This document shows, in pieces, positions 51,893 through 60,497 of a stretch of DNA of 64,000 nt. Source of the DNA: Natronococcus sp. A-GB7 (GTDB lineage Archaea > Halobacteriota > Halobacteria > Halobacteriales > Natrialbaceae); NCBI RefSeq assembly GCF_029688865.1, contig NZ_JARUKV010000014.1, positions 59,598 to 123,597 of the forward strand. Direction: 5' to 3'. The notes under the pieces are model-generated. The model made no database searches and was not told where the DNA came from. It was given only the letters and a program-made list of their open reading frames with translations. Every line of letters starts with the position of its first letter. Position 1 is the first letter of the stretch. A program made the translations under genes and the position numbers.

Positions 51893-53482
51893 TCACTCCA
51901 TGTAGCCCAGCCCCTTCAGTCGATCCTCGACGTCGGAGAAGTCCTCCTCGATCTCGCCGCCTTCGGTCCCCGAGACGGCGGTTCGCTCGACCTTCGTCCG
52001 CGAAGGGGTCGCCCGCTCGTCGAAGGCGTCGAACAGCACGCGACCGTCGGTGTTCTCCGGAATCGGCTCGCCGATCCCGTGGAGCAGCGTCGGCGCGACG
52101 TCGACGACACGGGCGCCCCGAAGTGTCGCGCCGGCGTCGATCGAGGGACCGCGACAGAGCATGATCCCCGTGCTCCGGTGGCTGGCGGCGTACGTACCGG
52201 TCTCGCCGAACAGTTCGTCGGTAATCGTGTTCCGCGAGTCGTAGCCGTCCCGGCCGTTGACGACCAGATCCGGCGACCGATCGTCGGTCGGGAACAGCTC
52301 GTCGCCGTCGAAGACCTCGAGTACCCGAGTCCCGTCGGGCTCGGTGACGGACTCGAAGATCTCGACGAGCGCCTCCTTGATCTTCGGCACCTCGTTCGGC
52401 TCGACGACGCCATGTTCGAACCGTTCGGTGTCGTTGATGTAGCAGTTTCCGGCGCCGTGGACGAACGCGACGGTGCGGTCGTAGTCGACGTCGTAGAGGG
52501 CGTGATCGCCGGGGATCTGTTCTGCGACCGAGTCGACCAGTCGGCGCGGGAGCGTCGAGACGAGCAGCTCTTCGGAGATGCCGACCCGATCGAGCGTGTT
52601 CGTGATCGTGTCCCGGGAGATCCCCAGGCTCGCGAGCGCGCCGCGGGTCCCCTCGTCCTCCTGTTTGAACAGGTATCCCTCGCGCTCGAGGACGTGGTTG
52701 ACGTAGACGAGCCGGTGGATCGGCCCGAAGCCGTGGTCGGAGACGACGTAGAGGTCGGCGTCGTGGTCGTCGGCGTACTCGATGACCTCGCCGAGTATCT
52801 CGTCGAGGCGCCTGTAGTGTTCGAGCAGCGGCTCCATCTCCCAGATGAGGTGCTGGAACCGGTCGGGTGCGGTGTAGACGAAGAAGAACAGCTGCCAGTC
52901 GTCGCCGGCGGCCTCCATCTGGAGCTCCATCAGGTCGCGTCGTTTCGAGAGCATCTCGTCGACCGCGTCGGGAAACTCCTCGAGGCGGTCGGCGTACTCG
53001 GGGTAGTCGAGACTGATCTGGTACTCCGGCACGCGTCGCTCGAGTCTCGACTGGAACTCGGGCGGGTAGGTGAACTCCCGTTCGGTCGACGGCGTCATCA
53101 TTCCCGTCACCATCGTCCCGTCGATCTCCCCGGCGGGGTAGGTCATCGGGACGTTGCCGACGTGAGCCGGCGAGAGCTGCTCCCAGAGGGCCGGCTGTCG
53201 GCGGTCCTGGCTCGTATACATGCGTTGAGAGTACTCGGCGGAGAGCTTCTGGAAGCCGTAGATGCCGTGTTTGTCCGGCCAGACGCCGGTCGCGATCGAG
53301 GGCCACGCCAGCGGCGTCGTCGGTGGTCGAGTGCTCTCGAGGACGCCGGAGGCGCCCTCCGATCGCATCCGGGCGAAGTTCGGAAGCTCCCCGGCGTCGG
53401 TCCATCGCTCGATCAGTCGCCACGGTACGCCGTCGAGTCCGAGGACGAACGCTCGCTCGGACGCTTTTGAAGATCCGCTCAT
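51893..53482 (-). CDS. Alkaline-phosphatase-superfamily phosphodiesterase/transferase (second copy)
   Basis: 529 aa, distant paralogue of the 541-aa enzyme at 30.6-32.2 kb. Residues in order: VLGLDGVPW (Asp), PPTTPLAWPSIATG (Thr nucleophile), YTAPDRFQH (Asp, His), VSDHGFG (Asp-His), and ASHRSTGIM (His). No signal peptide. Both proteins end in a VEDRLxxLGYx tail, suggesting a shared localisation or partner signal. Phosphodiester or phosphosugar substrate inferred from context. Divergent from the polysaccharide deacetylase gene; each of the two has its own ATAACAAA element. Confidence 0.85.
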   Translation of the reverse strand: MSGSSKASERAFVLGLDGVPWRLIERWTDAGELPNFARMRSEGASGVLESTRPPTTPLAWPSIATGVWPDKHGIYGFQKLSAEYSQRMYTSQDRRQPALWEQLSPAHVGNVPMTYPAGEIDGTMVTGMMTPSTEREFTYPPEFQSRLERRVPEYQISLDYPEYADRLEEFPDAVDEMLSKRRDLMELQMEAAGDDWQLFFFVYTAPDRFQHLIWEMEPLLEHYRRLDEILGEVIEYADDHDADLYVVSDHGFGPIHRLVYVNHVLEREGYLFKQEDEGTRGALASLGISRDTITNTLDRVGISEELLVSTLPRRLVDSVAEQIPGDHALYDVDYDRTVAFVHGAGNCYINDTERFEHGVVEPNEVPKIKEALVEIFESVTEPDGTRVLEVFDGDELFPTDDRSPDLVVNGRDGYDSRNTITDELFGETGTYAASHRSTGIMLCRGPSIDAGATLRGARVVDVAPTLLHGIGEPIPENTDGRVLFDAFDERATPSRTKVERTAVSGTEGGEIEEDFSDVEDRLKGLGYME

Positions 53483-53536
53483 GATTGTAATCGAGACGTC
53501 GGAAACGTCTACTGTGGTGCAGGTGACTCGACGACC

Positions 53537-53548
53537 GCTTTGTTATAG
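53537..53548 (-). promoter_or_regulatory. ATAACAAA promoter element, copy 3
   Basis: CTATAACAAAGC on the minus strand, core 53546-53539, pointing toward the 529-aa phosphatase-superfamily gene. The spacing to its ATG is 56 nt, longer than in copies 1, 5, 6 and 7, so a short leader is expected. Confidence 0.55.
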
Positions 53549-53699
53549 ATCGGCTTCAGTCGGGTCGAGACCGACCGACGGAGCGTTGTCTCCCCCTACC
53601 GACCGACGGCTCGTCGGCCGTCCACCGTCCGTTCGGTAGCGGCTGCCAGTATCGGTTGGTTACCGAGCAGAACGGGCGAAAAGCGGGGCGGAACGGCGC

Positions 53700-53712
53700 C
53701 CATAACAAAACG
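53700..53712 (+). promoter_or_regulatory. ATAACAAA promoter element, copy 4
   Basis: CCATAACAAAACG, core 53702-53709, pointing toward the deacetylase gene. Spacing to the GTG start at 53764 is 54 nt, about the same as copy 3 in the same divergent region. A Shine-Dalgarno GGAGGT lies at 53751-53756, consistent with a leadered mRNA. Confidence 0.55.
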
Positions 53713-53763
53713 ACTTACCCCTATCGGCTCCCACATGAGCAAGCCTCAACGGAGGTGGACGCT

Positions 53764-54717
53764 GTGGGAAGCGTCGTGATCTCGCTCGACGCCGAACTCG
53801 GCTGGGGGTTTCACGACCTCGACTCCCCGCCGACCGATCGGGTCGAGGCGGGACGACGCGGCTGGGAAGTCATGCTCGAGCTGTGTGCCGAGTACGACGT
53901 CCCCGCGACGTGGGCCGTCGTCGGCCACCTCATGCTCGACTCTTGCGACGGGCGACACGCCGACCATCCGGCGCCGGAGGGATGGTTCGCCCGGGAGCGA
54001 GGAGAGTGGGCCGACCGCGAGGACCTGCGGTTCTGTCCCGACCTGGTTCGCGCGGTTCTGGACGCGGACGTCGGTCACGAGTTCGCCAGCCACTCGTTCT
54101 CTCACGTGCTGTTCGGCCGGCCCGAAACCGACCGCGAGCTCGCCGTGGCCGAACTCGAGCGAAGCCTCGAGCTGGCCGAGGAGTGGGGACAGACGGTCGA
54201 CTCGTTTATCTACCCGCGAAACGACATCGGCAACCGCGACGTGCTCGCCGAGTACGGCGTCGGCGTCTACCGTGGTCGGTCCCCGACCCACGACGGGATC
54301 CGCGGCCTCTTCGACTCGACGCTGCGGGATCGGTCGATGATCGTCGAACCGATCGTCGACGAGTACGGTCTGGTGAACGTCCCGGCATCGCTGTTTCTGT
54401 TCGGGTTCGAGGGACCCGCGCGGACGGTCGCCGAATCGGTCTGGAGCGACCCGATGGTCGTGCTGGCTCGCCGCGGCATCGACGAGGCCGTCGACGCCGA
54501 CGGCGTCTTTCACATGTGGCTCCATCCGAACAACCTCACCCGCGAGCGCGACGACGAGCGGATGCGGGCGATCCTCTCCTATCTGGACCGGCGACGGGCC
54601 GAAACCGACCTCACGGTCGCGACGATGGCCGACGTCGCTCGGCGAACGAACTCGGTCGACGGGATCGACGGGACCACGAGCAGCATCGACGGTCGGGCGA
54701 CCGCGAGACAGCCCTGA
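53764..54717 (+). CDS. NodB-type polysaccharide deacetylase family protein
   Basis: 317 aa. The TIM-barrel-like deacetylase has motif 1 VISLDAELGWG (Asp, with DAE replacing the usual DD) and motif 2 HEFASHSFSH (HxxxH zinc pair). DSFIYPRNDIGNRD and the late segment FHMWLHPNNLT supply the groove and the final His. Removes acetyl groups from N-acetyl sugars, or another acyl group, on glycan. No signal peptide, so it may act on a cytoplasmic lipid-linked precursor. The start is decided by GGAGGT plus a 7-nt spacer to GTG 53764; the frame further upstream would run through the promoter element. Confidence 0.82.
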   Translation: MGSVVISLDAELGWGFHDLDSPPTDRVEAGRRGWEVMLELCAEYDVPATWAVVGHLMLDSCDGRHADHPAPEGWFARERGEWADREDLRFCPDLVRAVLDADVGHEFASHSFSHVLFGRPETDRELAVAELERSLELAEEWGQTVDSFIYPRNDIGNRDVLAEYGVGVYRGRSPTHDGIRGLFDSTLRDRSMIVEPIVDEYGLVNVPASLFLFGFEGPARTVAESVWSDPMVVLARRGIDEAVDADGVFHMWLHPNNLTRERDDERMRAILSYLDRRRAETDLTVATMADVARRTNSVDGIDGTTSSIDGRATARQP

Positions 54718-54806
54718 GTTCGGAACCGATGGTCGAATCGACGCCGAGTAAGACACGTATTCGCGCGGAATGGGCTGTCTACTCGCTGTTTGACGGCGGT
54801 ACGACG

Positions 54807-54820
54807 GCGATAACAAAGCC
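54807..54820 (+). promoter_or_regulatory. ATAACAAA promoter element, copy 5
   Basis: GCGATAACAAAGCC, core 54810-54817, 27 nt before the ATG of the Gfo/Idh gene. Confidence 0.6.
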
Positions 54821-54844
54821 CGCAGCCACCACGTTCTCGAGCGA

Positions 54845-55945
54845 ATGCTCTCACAGTTTCGCGGCCGGTCGACCGACCCGAAGCCGCTCTCGATCGGCGT
54901 TCTCGGGGTCGGGAACATCGGCATGGTGCATCTGAAATCGGCGCTGGCGATGCCCGACGTCGAGGTCCTCGCGGCCGCCGACGCGGTTCCGGAGAACCGA
55001 GATCGGGCCGAACGGGCCGGCGTCGACCGAACGTACGACGACTACGCAGCGCTGCTCGCGACGGAGGAGATCGACGCCGCGATCGTCGCGCTTCCGCCGT
55101 TTCTCCACGCCGAGGCCGTCGAACGGGCCGCCGAGTACGGGATCGACGTCTTCGTCGAGAAACCCCTGGCTCGCTCGACGGAGGAAGCCGACAGGATGCT
55201 CGAGACTGCCCAGCGGGAGGGGATCGCCGTCGGCGTCGACCACACGCTCCGGTACCAGCCCGATATGGTCGGCGTCAAATCGGCCTACGAGGAGGGCGGC
55301 GTCGGCCACGTCCCCTACGCCTCGATCACCCGGCTCAACGACGGCCCGCTCGGGCGACCGCCCGCCGAGACCGCGCCGCCGTCCTGGCCGCTGGATCCGA
55401 ACGCGGTCGGTGGCGGCTCCCTGCTCGAGCTCGGGGTGCACTGTTTCGACGTGCTCGAGTGGCTGTTCGGCGAGCTCGAGGTCCGTGACGCGACGATGGG
55501 CCGGACCCTCGAGATTCCCGTCGAGGACGCCGCGACGGTTCTCCTGCGGGCGCCGGAGACGGGGACGACGATCACGCTTCACTGCGGCTCCTACCAGTGG
55601 GAGGAACTGCCCGAGGTGAACACGCGGCTGCGCCTCGAGGGGATCACGGGGACGATCACCAACCAGGACCACCTCCCGGAAAACTTCTACGCGGACGCGG
55701 CCCGGGCCGCGCTCGAGAACGTCGCCAGCCGCGTCGGCGGCGAGCGGACCGTCTTCGGCCCGACGTTCTACCTGCGGGCACACTACGACGCGCTCGCGGA
55801 CTTCTGCGAGGCGATCCGCGCGAACGAGGAACCGCCCGTCAGCGGGCCCGACGGCCGGCGGTCGCTCGCGCTGGCCGAGACCGCCTACGACCTGGCCGCC
55901 GAGACCGCCGAGGAGGAACTCGAGGTCCCGGAGGTGGGGCCGTGA
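54845..55945 (+). CDS. Gfo/Idh/MocA-family NAD(P)-dependent oxidoreductase
   Basis: 366 aa. Rossmann motif GVLGVGNIGMVHLKSAL at 19-35, then the family motif VFVEKPLARS (EKP), and a catalytic-region His in LELGVHCFDVLEWLFG. These enzymes oxidise or reduce a hydroxyl group of a sugar or inositol, often in UDP-sugar (WlbA-type) pathways. First gene of an operon in which stop and start codons overlap with the DUF362 and epimerase genes (GTGA, then ATGA). This suggests sequential modification of one nucleotide-sugar. Confidence 0.88.
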   Translation: MLSQFRGRSTDPKPLSIGVLGVGNIGMVHLKSALAMPDVEVLAAADAVPENRDRAERAGVDRTYDDYAALLATEEIDAAIVALPPFLHAEAVERAAEYGIDVFVEKPLARSTEEADRMLETAQREGIAVGVDHTLRYQPDMVGVKSAYEEGGVGHVPYASITRLNDGPLGRPPAETAPPSWPLDPNAVGGGSLLELGVHCFDVLEWLFGELEVRDATMGRTLEIPVEDAATVLLRAPETGTTITLHCGSYQWEELPEVNTRLRLEGITGTITNQDHLPENFYADAARAALENVASRVGGERTVFGPTFYLRAHYDALADFCEAIRANEEPPVSGPDGRRSLALAETAYDLAAETAEEELEVPEVGP

Positions 55946-56871
55946 GCGCCGTTCGTCTGGCGGCGGTCGAAGACGACGGCCGTCCGGGCGGGTGGCGACC
56001 GAACGTCGACGCGCGAACGGCCCGTCTCGAGTCGGCCGTCGGGGCGGTCCTCGAGCCCCGCCGGGAGCGACTCGCGGACGCCGACCGGGTAACCATCGTA
56101 CCCGACGCCCACTACCCGTTTCACCCCTCGACGGGCGTCGTGACCGATCCCGCGGTCGTCGGCGCGGTCGCCGCGTGGCTCGATCGGGAACTCGAAACCG
56201 GCCTCGCCGTCGTCGGGCGCAGCGACGACCGGATCGCGTTCGATCGAACGACGTCGTACCTGGGGTACGATCGGCTGGCCGATCGCTTCGACGCAGCACT
56301 CGTCGACCTCGCTGACGTGCCGACGCGAAACGAGTACCGGGCGGCCGAGGGGCGATCGGTCGCGCTCTCAGTACCCGAACCGCTGCTCGAATCGACCGTA
56401 ATCGTCGTTCCCTCGCTGCGGCCGACCGAAGAGGGAACGGCCGCGGGTGCGGTTCGAACGCTCGGTCGCCTCGTCACCTCCGGAGCCGACTCGACTCGGA
56501 CCGCGGTCGCCGCGACTCGAGCGATCGATCCCGAACTCGCCGTGCTCGACGGGGTAGTCGCTTACGGTGACGATCCCGTCGCGACGAACGTCGTTCTCTC
56601 GGGTAACGGGCCCGCCGTCGACGCCGTGGCGACGTCCCTGCTGGGGCGAGACGTCGACGCCGACGGCGCGCTCTCTCCGCTGCTCTCCGACGCGGAGCGA
56701 CCGGTCGCCGTCGAGAACTCGGACGAGGTCGACCTCTCGGCGATCAGGGAGCGACTGGCGGGCGGTCGGCTGCCGCCCGCTGACGACACTCACCCGGCTG
56801 TATCGAGCGCCTACCGCCTCTACGCCGCCGCGAGCGGGGACGCCGTCCCGCCGCAGCTCGAGGGCCAATGA
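55942..56871 (+). CDS. DUF362-family protein lacking cysteines
   Basis: 309 aa with the DUF362 pattern: VTIVPDAHYPFHPSTGVVTD (the usual KPN segment is changed to VPD), PSLRPTEEGTAAG, and VLDGVVAYGDDP ahead of LSGNGPAVDAVATSLLG. Many DUF362 proteins carry ferredoxin-like cysteines or bind Fe-S; this one contains no Cys at all. Role unknown; operon position between a sugar oxidoreductase and an epimerase suggests handling of the same sugar. GTG start overlaps the upstream stop. Confidence 0.75.
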   Translation: MSAVRLAAVEDDGRPGGWRPNVDARTARLESAVGAVLEPRRERLADADRVTIVPDAHYPFHPSTGVVTDPAVVGAVAAWLDRELETGLAVVGRSDDRIAFDRTTSYLGYDRLADRFDAALVDLADVPTRNEYRAAEGRSVALSVPEPLLESTVIVVPSLRPTEEGTAAGAVRTLGRLVTSGADSTRTAVAATRAIDPELAVLDGVVAYGDDPVATNVVLSGNGPAVDAVATSLLGRDVDADGALSPLLSDAERPVAVENSDEVDLSAIRERLAGGRLPPADDTHPAVSSAYRLYAAASGDAVPPQLEGQ

Positions 56872-57833
56872 CGACGAAGACGGCAGCGGTCACGGGTGCG
56901 ACGGGGTTTCTGGGAACCCATCTCTGTGACCACCTGCGCGCGGAGGGGTGGGAGGTGCGCGGGCTCAGCCGACCCGACTCGGATCGCCATGCCGAGGGCG
57001 TCGACTGGTACGTCGGCGACCTCTTCGAGCAGGGGACGCTCGAGGCGCTGGTCGACGGGAGCGACGCTGTCTTCCACCTCGCGGGCGCCAGCCTCTGGAG
57101 CGCCGATCCCGAGACCGTCCACCGGGTCAACCGGGAGGGAACCGTGAACGTGCTCGATGCCTGCGCGGCGACCGACGCCGGGCGCGTGGTGTTTACGAGC
57201 ACGTCGGGAACCCGTCGACCGAACGGGAGCGATCCAGTCGCCGACGAGGACGACGTCGCCGAACCGATCGGCGCCTACCAGGCGTCGAAGGCTCAGGCCG
57301 AACGCCTCGTCGATCGCTACGCCGAGGACTCCGGCGACGCGGTGACGGCCCACCCGACCTCGATCTTCGGCCCGGGCGACCGGAACTTCACCGCCCAGTT
57401 GCTCGCGATGGGCCTCGAGCGGTCGATGCCCGCCTACCTTCCGGGCGGGCTCAGCATCGTCGGTGTCGACGACGTCGTCGCGGGGCTGGTCGCGGCCGCC
57501 GAGCGCGGCGAGTCCGGCGAACATTACATCCTCGGCGGCGAGAACCTCACTTACGACCGCGCGGTCTCGCGGATCGCCGCCCACCTCGAGGGATCGCCGG
57601 CCCGCCTCCCCGTCCCGGCGACCGCGATCCACGCCGCGGGCCCCGTCGCCGAACTCGTCGACGCCGCCACCGGTCGGCGCGTGTTTCCCTTCGATCGACG
57701 AATGGCGCGGCTCGCGACTCAGCGGCTGTTCTACACCTCGCGGAAGGCCCACGAGGAGCTGGGGTACACGTACCGTCCGCTCGAGACCCATCTGCCGGAG
57801 ACGATGGCCTGGTACCGCGACGAGAGTCGATAG
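56868..57833 (+). CDS. NAD-dependent epimerase/dehydratase (extended SDR)
   Basis: 321 aa. Glycine motif TGATGFLGTHLCDHL at the N-terminus, YQASKAQ supplying the catalytic Tyr-x-x-x-Lys, and a VVAGLVAAAERGESGEHYIL strand typical of dihydroflavonol-reductase-like and hopanoid-type epimerases. Acts on a nucleotide- or lipid-linked sugar; specificity cannot be read. Its ATG overlaps the DUF362 stop (ATGA), completing a three-gene operon. A series of hairpins follows the stop. Confidence 0.88.
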   Translation: MTTKTAAVTGATGFLGTHLCDHLRAEGWEVRGLSRPDSDRHAEGVDWYVGDLFEQGTLEALVDGSDAVFHLAGASLWSADPETVHRVNREGTVNVLDACAATDAGRVVFTSTSGTRRPNGSDPVADEDDVAEPIGAYQASKAQAERLVDRYAEDSGDAVTAHPTSIFGPGDRNFTAQLLAMGLERSMPAYLPGGLSIVGVDDVVAGLVAAAERGESGEHYILGGENLTYDRAVSRIAAHLEGSPARLPVPATAIHAAGPVAELVDAATGRRVFPFDRRMARLATQRLFYTSRKAHEELGYTYRPLETHLPETMAWYRDESR

Positions 57834-57909
57834 TCGGGCTCGAGCCCGACGGTCTCGTGGGGACGCACCGAGTAGCCGACCGTCGGCTGTTGTTCTGTTA
57901 CTAACAACA
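57833..57909 (+). terminator. Three consecutive palindromes between convergent units
   Basis: GTCGGGCTCGAGCCCGAC (57833-57850, 18-bp palindrome starting at the last base of the stop codon). Then GCCGAC-C-GTCGGC (57875-57887), and directly next to it TGTTGTT-8 nt-AACAACA (57888-57909), followed by an A/T-rich tail. Likely a bidirectional terminator between the epimerase operon and the GT4 gene. The rest to 58062 shows no gene. Confidence 0.55.
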
Positions 57910-58062
57910 TACAATAAAGACATATACTGTTCGATCACTGAATTGATACTGCCAGGCGCCCCCTGCTGCGCTCCGGCCCTCCCCCCACGTTTTCCGAGCC
58001 GGTCGCGTTCCGGTGATCCGATCCGCAGACGGTCACTCGTTCCGGCAATTCTGGTCGAGTCG

Positions 58063-59025
58063 CTACCGCTTCGCGGGAACCCTTTGGGCTCGAGCCGATA
58101 CCCGCATCCCGGTCGCGCGCTCGTAGACCGCGAGCATTCGCTCCGCGGTTCGTTCGATACTTACCTCGCGGGCCGCCTCTCGCCCGTTCGAGCGCTCGCC
58201 GCGCTCGAGGACGCCGACCAGTCCGTCGACCAGTTCACGGTCGGATCGCGCGACGACCGAGGGGTCGACCCCGGCCAGTCGCTCGGGAACGTCGCCGACG
58301 GCGAGCGAGACCACGGGGACGTTGCAGGCCATCGCCTCCTTCACGGAGTTTGGCGACCCCTCGCTGTCGGAGGTCAGCAACAGCGCGTCGGCGGCGTTGA
58401 AATACGTCGCGACGGCGTCGTGGTCGACACCCGAGATCGTCTGCAGGCGAACCGGTCGGTCGACCCGCCTCGAGGCCGCGTCGACGACCCGCTCCGCTCG
58501 CGGATAATTCTTCACCGTGCGTGCGGGGGAGTAGGGGAAGAGCACGTGATACTCGTCGTCGGACCAGTCAACGGTCTCTCGCGCGCTCGAGCGGGGTTCG
58601 GGCCGGAACCGCTCGAGATCGACGCCGTCGGGGATCACCGTACAGTCCCGGCCGAGCGCGGCACCCATCTCGGCGGACATGACGACGACCTCCGCACACA
58701 GCGGCGCACAGAGCTTGCTCACGGGCGCCGTCGGGCCGTGGACGTCAGACCCCCACAGCGAGAGCACGACCGGGAGCCGCAGCTGGGCCAGCGCAGCAGG
58801 CGCCGTCAGCCCGTAGTGGGCGTGGACCAGGTCGTACTCCGGGTTCGCCTCGCGGACCACCCGCGGAACCGTCCGGAGGTAGTCGAGCGGACTCCGGGCG
58901 CTGTCGGCGCTCACCTCGCCGGCGACCGACATCGTCGTCACGGAGACGCCCCGCTCCTCGAGGGCCTCCACCTGCTGGGTCAGAAACGGCGCGTCGGCAT
59001 TGGCCGTCACGACGAGAACGTTCAT
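58063..59025 (-). CDS. GT4-family glycosyltransferase
   Basis: 320-aa GT-B fold transferase. The N-terminal acceptor domain has VHAHYGLTAPAALAQL. The C-terminal donor domain has the family E-x7-E motif in DSEGSPNSVKEAMACN, preceded by FPYSPARTVKNYPRAERV. Transfers a sugar from a nucleotide donor to a glycan or lipid acceptor at the cytoplasmic face of the membrane. ATG at 59025 is 26 nt from an ATAACAAA element. Confidence 0.9.
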   Translation of the reverse strand: MNVLVVTANADAPFLTQQVEALEERGVSVTTMSVAGEVSADSARSPLDYLRTVPRVVREANPEYDLVHAHYGLTAPAALAQLRLPVVLSLWGSDVHGPTAPVSKLCAPLCAEVVVMSAEMGAALGRDCTVIPDGVDLERFRPEPRSSARETVDWSDDEYHVLFPYSPARTVKNYPRAERVVDAASRRVDRPVRLQTISGVDHDAVATYFNAADALLLTSDSEGSPNSVKEAMACNVPVVSLAVGDVPERLAGVDPSVVARSDRELVDGLVGVLERGERSNGREAAREVSIERTAERMLAVYERATGMRVSARAQRVPAKR

Positions 59026-59048
59026 CGATCGGGTCGACCGCTCCGCGA

Positions 59049-59062
59049 CGGTTTGTTATGGG
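59049..59062 (-). promoter_or_regulatory. ATAACAAA promoter element, copy 6
   Basis: CCCATAACAAACCG on the minus strand, core 59059-59052, 26 nt before the ATG of the GT4 gene. Confidence 0.6.
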
Positions 59063-59213
59063 TGCGGAAATCGGTCGCCACCGGTCGGTATGGAGTGCGT
59101 ACGCGCAACCGAACGGGCTCGCCGCTCGGGAGCGCGACCGGGAGACCGTCCGTCGCTCGAGCCTCGAGGGAAGTCGGATCGACCGACGGGCGCCCGACCG
59201 CGGGTAGTCCGGC

Positions 59214-59225
59214 GATTACAAAGGG
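59214..59225 (+). promoter_or_regulatory. ATTACAAA element, copy 7 (one-base variant)
   Basis: GATTACAAAGGG; core ATTACAAA (59215-59222) differs from ATAACAAA at one base and lies 26 nt before the ATG of the DUF354 gene. Matching spacing supports it as a functional variant. Confidence 0.5.
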
Positions 59226-59248
59226 CCGACGACGGGTACGGGGAGGCG

Positions 59249-60349
59249 ATGCGGATTCTGGTCTTCGCGAACACGCCCGCCCACGTCCACCTGTACCGCC
59301 ACGCCGTCGACAGGCTCGAGCGAGCCGGCCACGACGTCCTCGTGTTGACTCGCGAGTACGCCTGCACGACCGATCTGCTCGAGTTCTTCGGGATGCCGTA
59401 CCGCGTGTACGGCGGTCACGGCACCGATGCCTACTCCCGGCTGCGGTTCGCCCGCGAGCTGGGCGGCCAGCTCGGGACGGTCGTCCGCGAGTCGGTGCGG
59501 TTCCGGCCGGACGTCGTCTTCGGTCGGGGGCCCTACGCCGCTCTCGCGGGGACGGTTACGCGAACGCCGACGGTGCTCGTCCTCGACGACGAGCCGGGCG
59601 ATTTCAACCACACCGTCTCCCGCCCGTTCGCCGACTGCATCCTCTCGCCGGCGGTCACGCGCCGGGATCTGGGCGACGACCACTACACGTTCGAGGGGTT
59701 CAAAGAGTGTGCCTATCTCCATCCCGACGTCTTCGAACCCGACGGACGGATCCGCGAGTACCTCGGCGTCGATCCCGAGGAGCCGTACGCTCTCCTGCGG
59801 TTCAACGCGCTCGACGCCCTCCACGACACCGACCTCGAGGGGTTTACGCCCGAACAGCGACGCGACTTGATCGACCGGCTGAGCGAGGACGCGACCGTCT
59901 TCGTCTCCGACGAGAGCGGCCGAATGGAGCTTCGGGACACCCCCGCTCGGCCGTACGACCTCCACCCCGCCCTGATCCACGACGCGATGGCCGAGGCCTC
60001 GCTGCTGGTCGCCGACACGGGGACGATGGCCACCGAGGCCGCCCTGCTCGGCACCCCCGCCTTCCGGTACCGGGGGAACGACGAGCACGAGTACGGCGAG
60101 TTCGAGGCCCTCGAGCAGGCCGGCCTCGCCGAGCAGTTCGACTCCTACGACCCGCTGCGCGAGCGCTCCCTCGAGATCCTCGCCGACGACGAGGCTCCCG
60201 CCAGGTGGCAGCGACGCCGGCAGGCCTACGTGGGAGAGCTGGTGAACCTGACCGACCTGCTGGTCGACGTCGCGACCGCCCGGGGCTCGCTCGAGGGACT
60301 CAGTCCGCCGGCCAAGCGGACGATTCGGCCTCGATCGCAGTCGCTGTAG
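59249..60349 (+). CDS. DUF354 family GT-B-like protein
   Basis: 366 aa. DUF354 proteins have a GT-B/UDP-GlcNAc-2-epimerase-like fold. Seen here: MRILVFANTPAHVHLYRHAV, FGRGPYAALAGTV, LDDEPGDFNHT, and the nucleotide-binding-like end LVADTGTMATEAALLGTPAF. Expected to act on nucleotide-sugar glycan assembly; no direct activity is known for the family. ATG at 59249 follows GGGGAGGCG. Adjacent to the divergent GT4 gene; both have the promoter element. Confidence 0.8.
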   Translation: MRILVFANTPAHVHLYRHAVDRLERAGHDVLVLTREYACTTDLLEFFGMPYRVYGGHGTDAYSRLRFARELGGQLGTVVRESVRFRPDVVFGRGPYAALAGTVTRTPTVLVLDDEPGDFNHTVSRPFADCILSPAVTRRDLGDDHYTFEGFKECAYLHPDVFEPDGRIREYLGVDPEEPYALLRFNALDALHDTDLEGFTPEQRRDLIDRLSEDATVFVSDESGRMELRDTPARPYDLHPALIHDAMAEASLLVADTGTMATEAALLGTPAFRYRGNDEHEYGEFEALEQAGLAEQFDSYDPLRERSLEILADDEAPARWQRRRQAYVGELVNLTDLLVDVATARGSLEGLSPPAKRTIRPRSQSL

Positions 60350-60497
60350 CCATTCGGAGGTGCTCGTCGACTTCCGAGGGAGACGACTCGCGAGCGTGGC
60401 CGAGCCGACGGCCATGCGCGGCGTCGCCCGATCGCCCGATCACGGCTGGCGCCGAACCAACCGTTCGTGGACTGCGAGGCGAACAGCACACCTCCCG

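Noticed and set aside
53735..53779. ATG at 53735 as start of the deacetylase gene
   Set aside because: It is out of frame and gives a 14-aa peptide; the Shine-Dalgarno GGAGGT fits GTG 53764.
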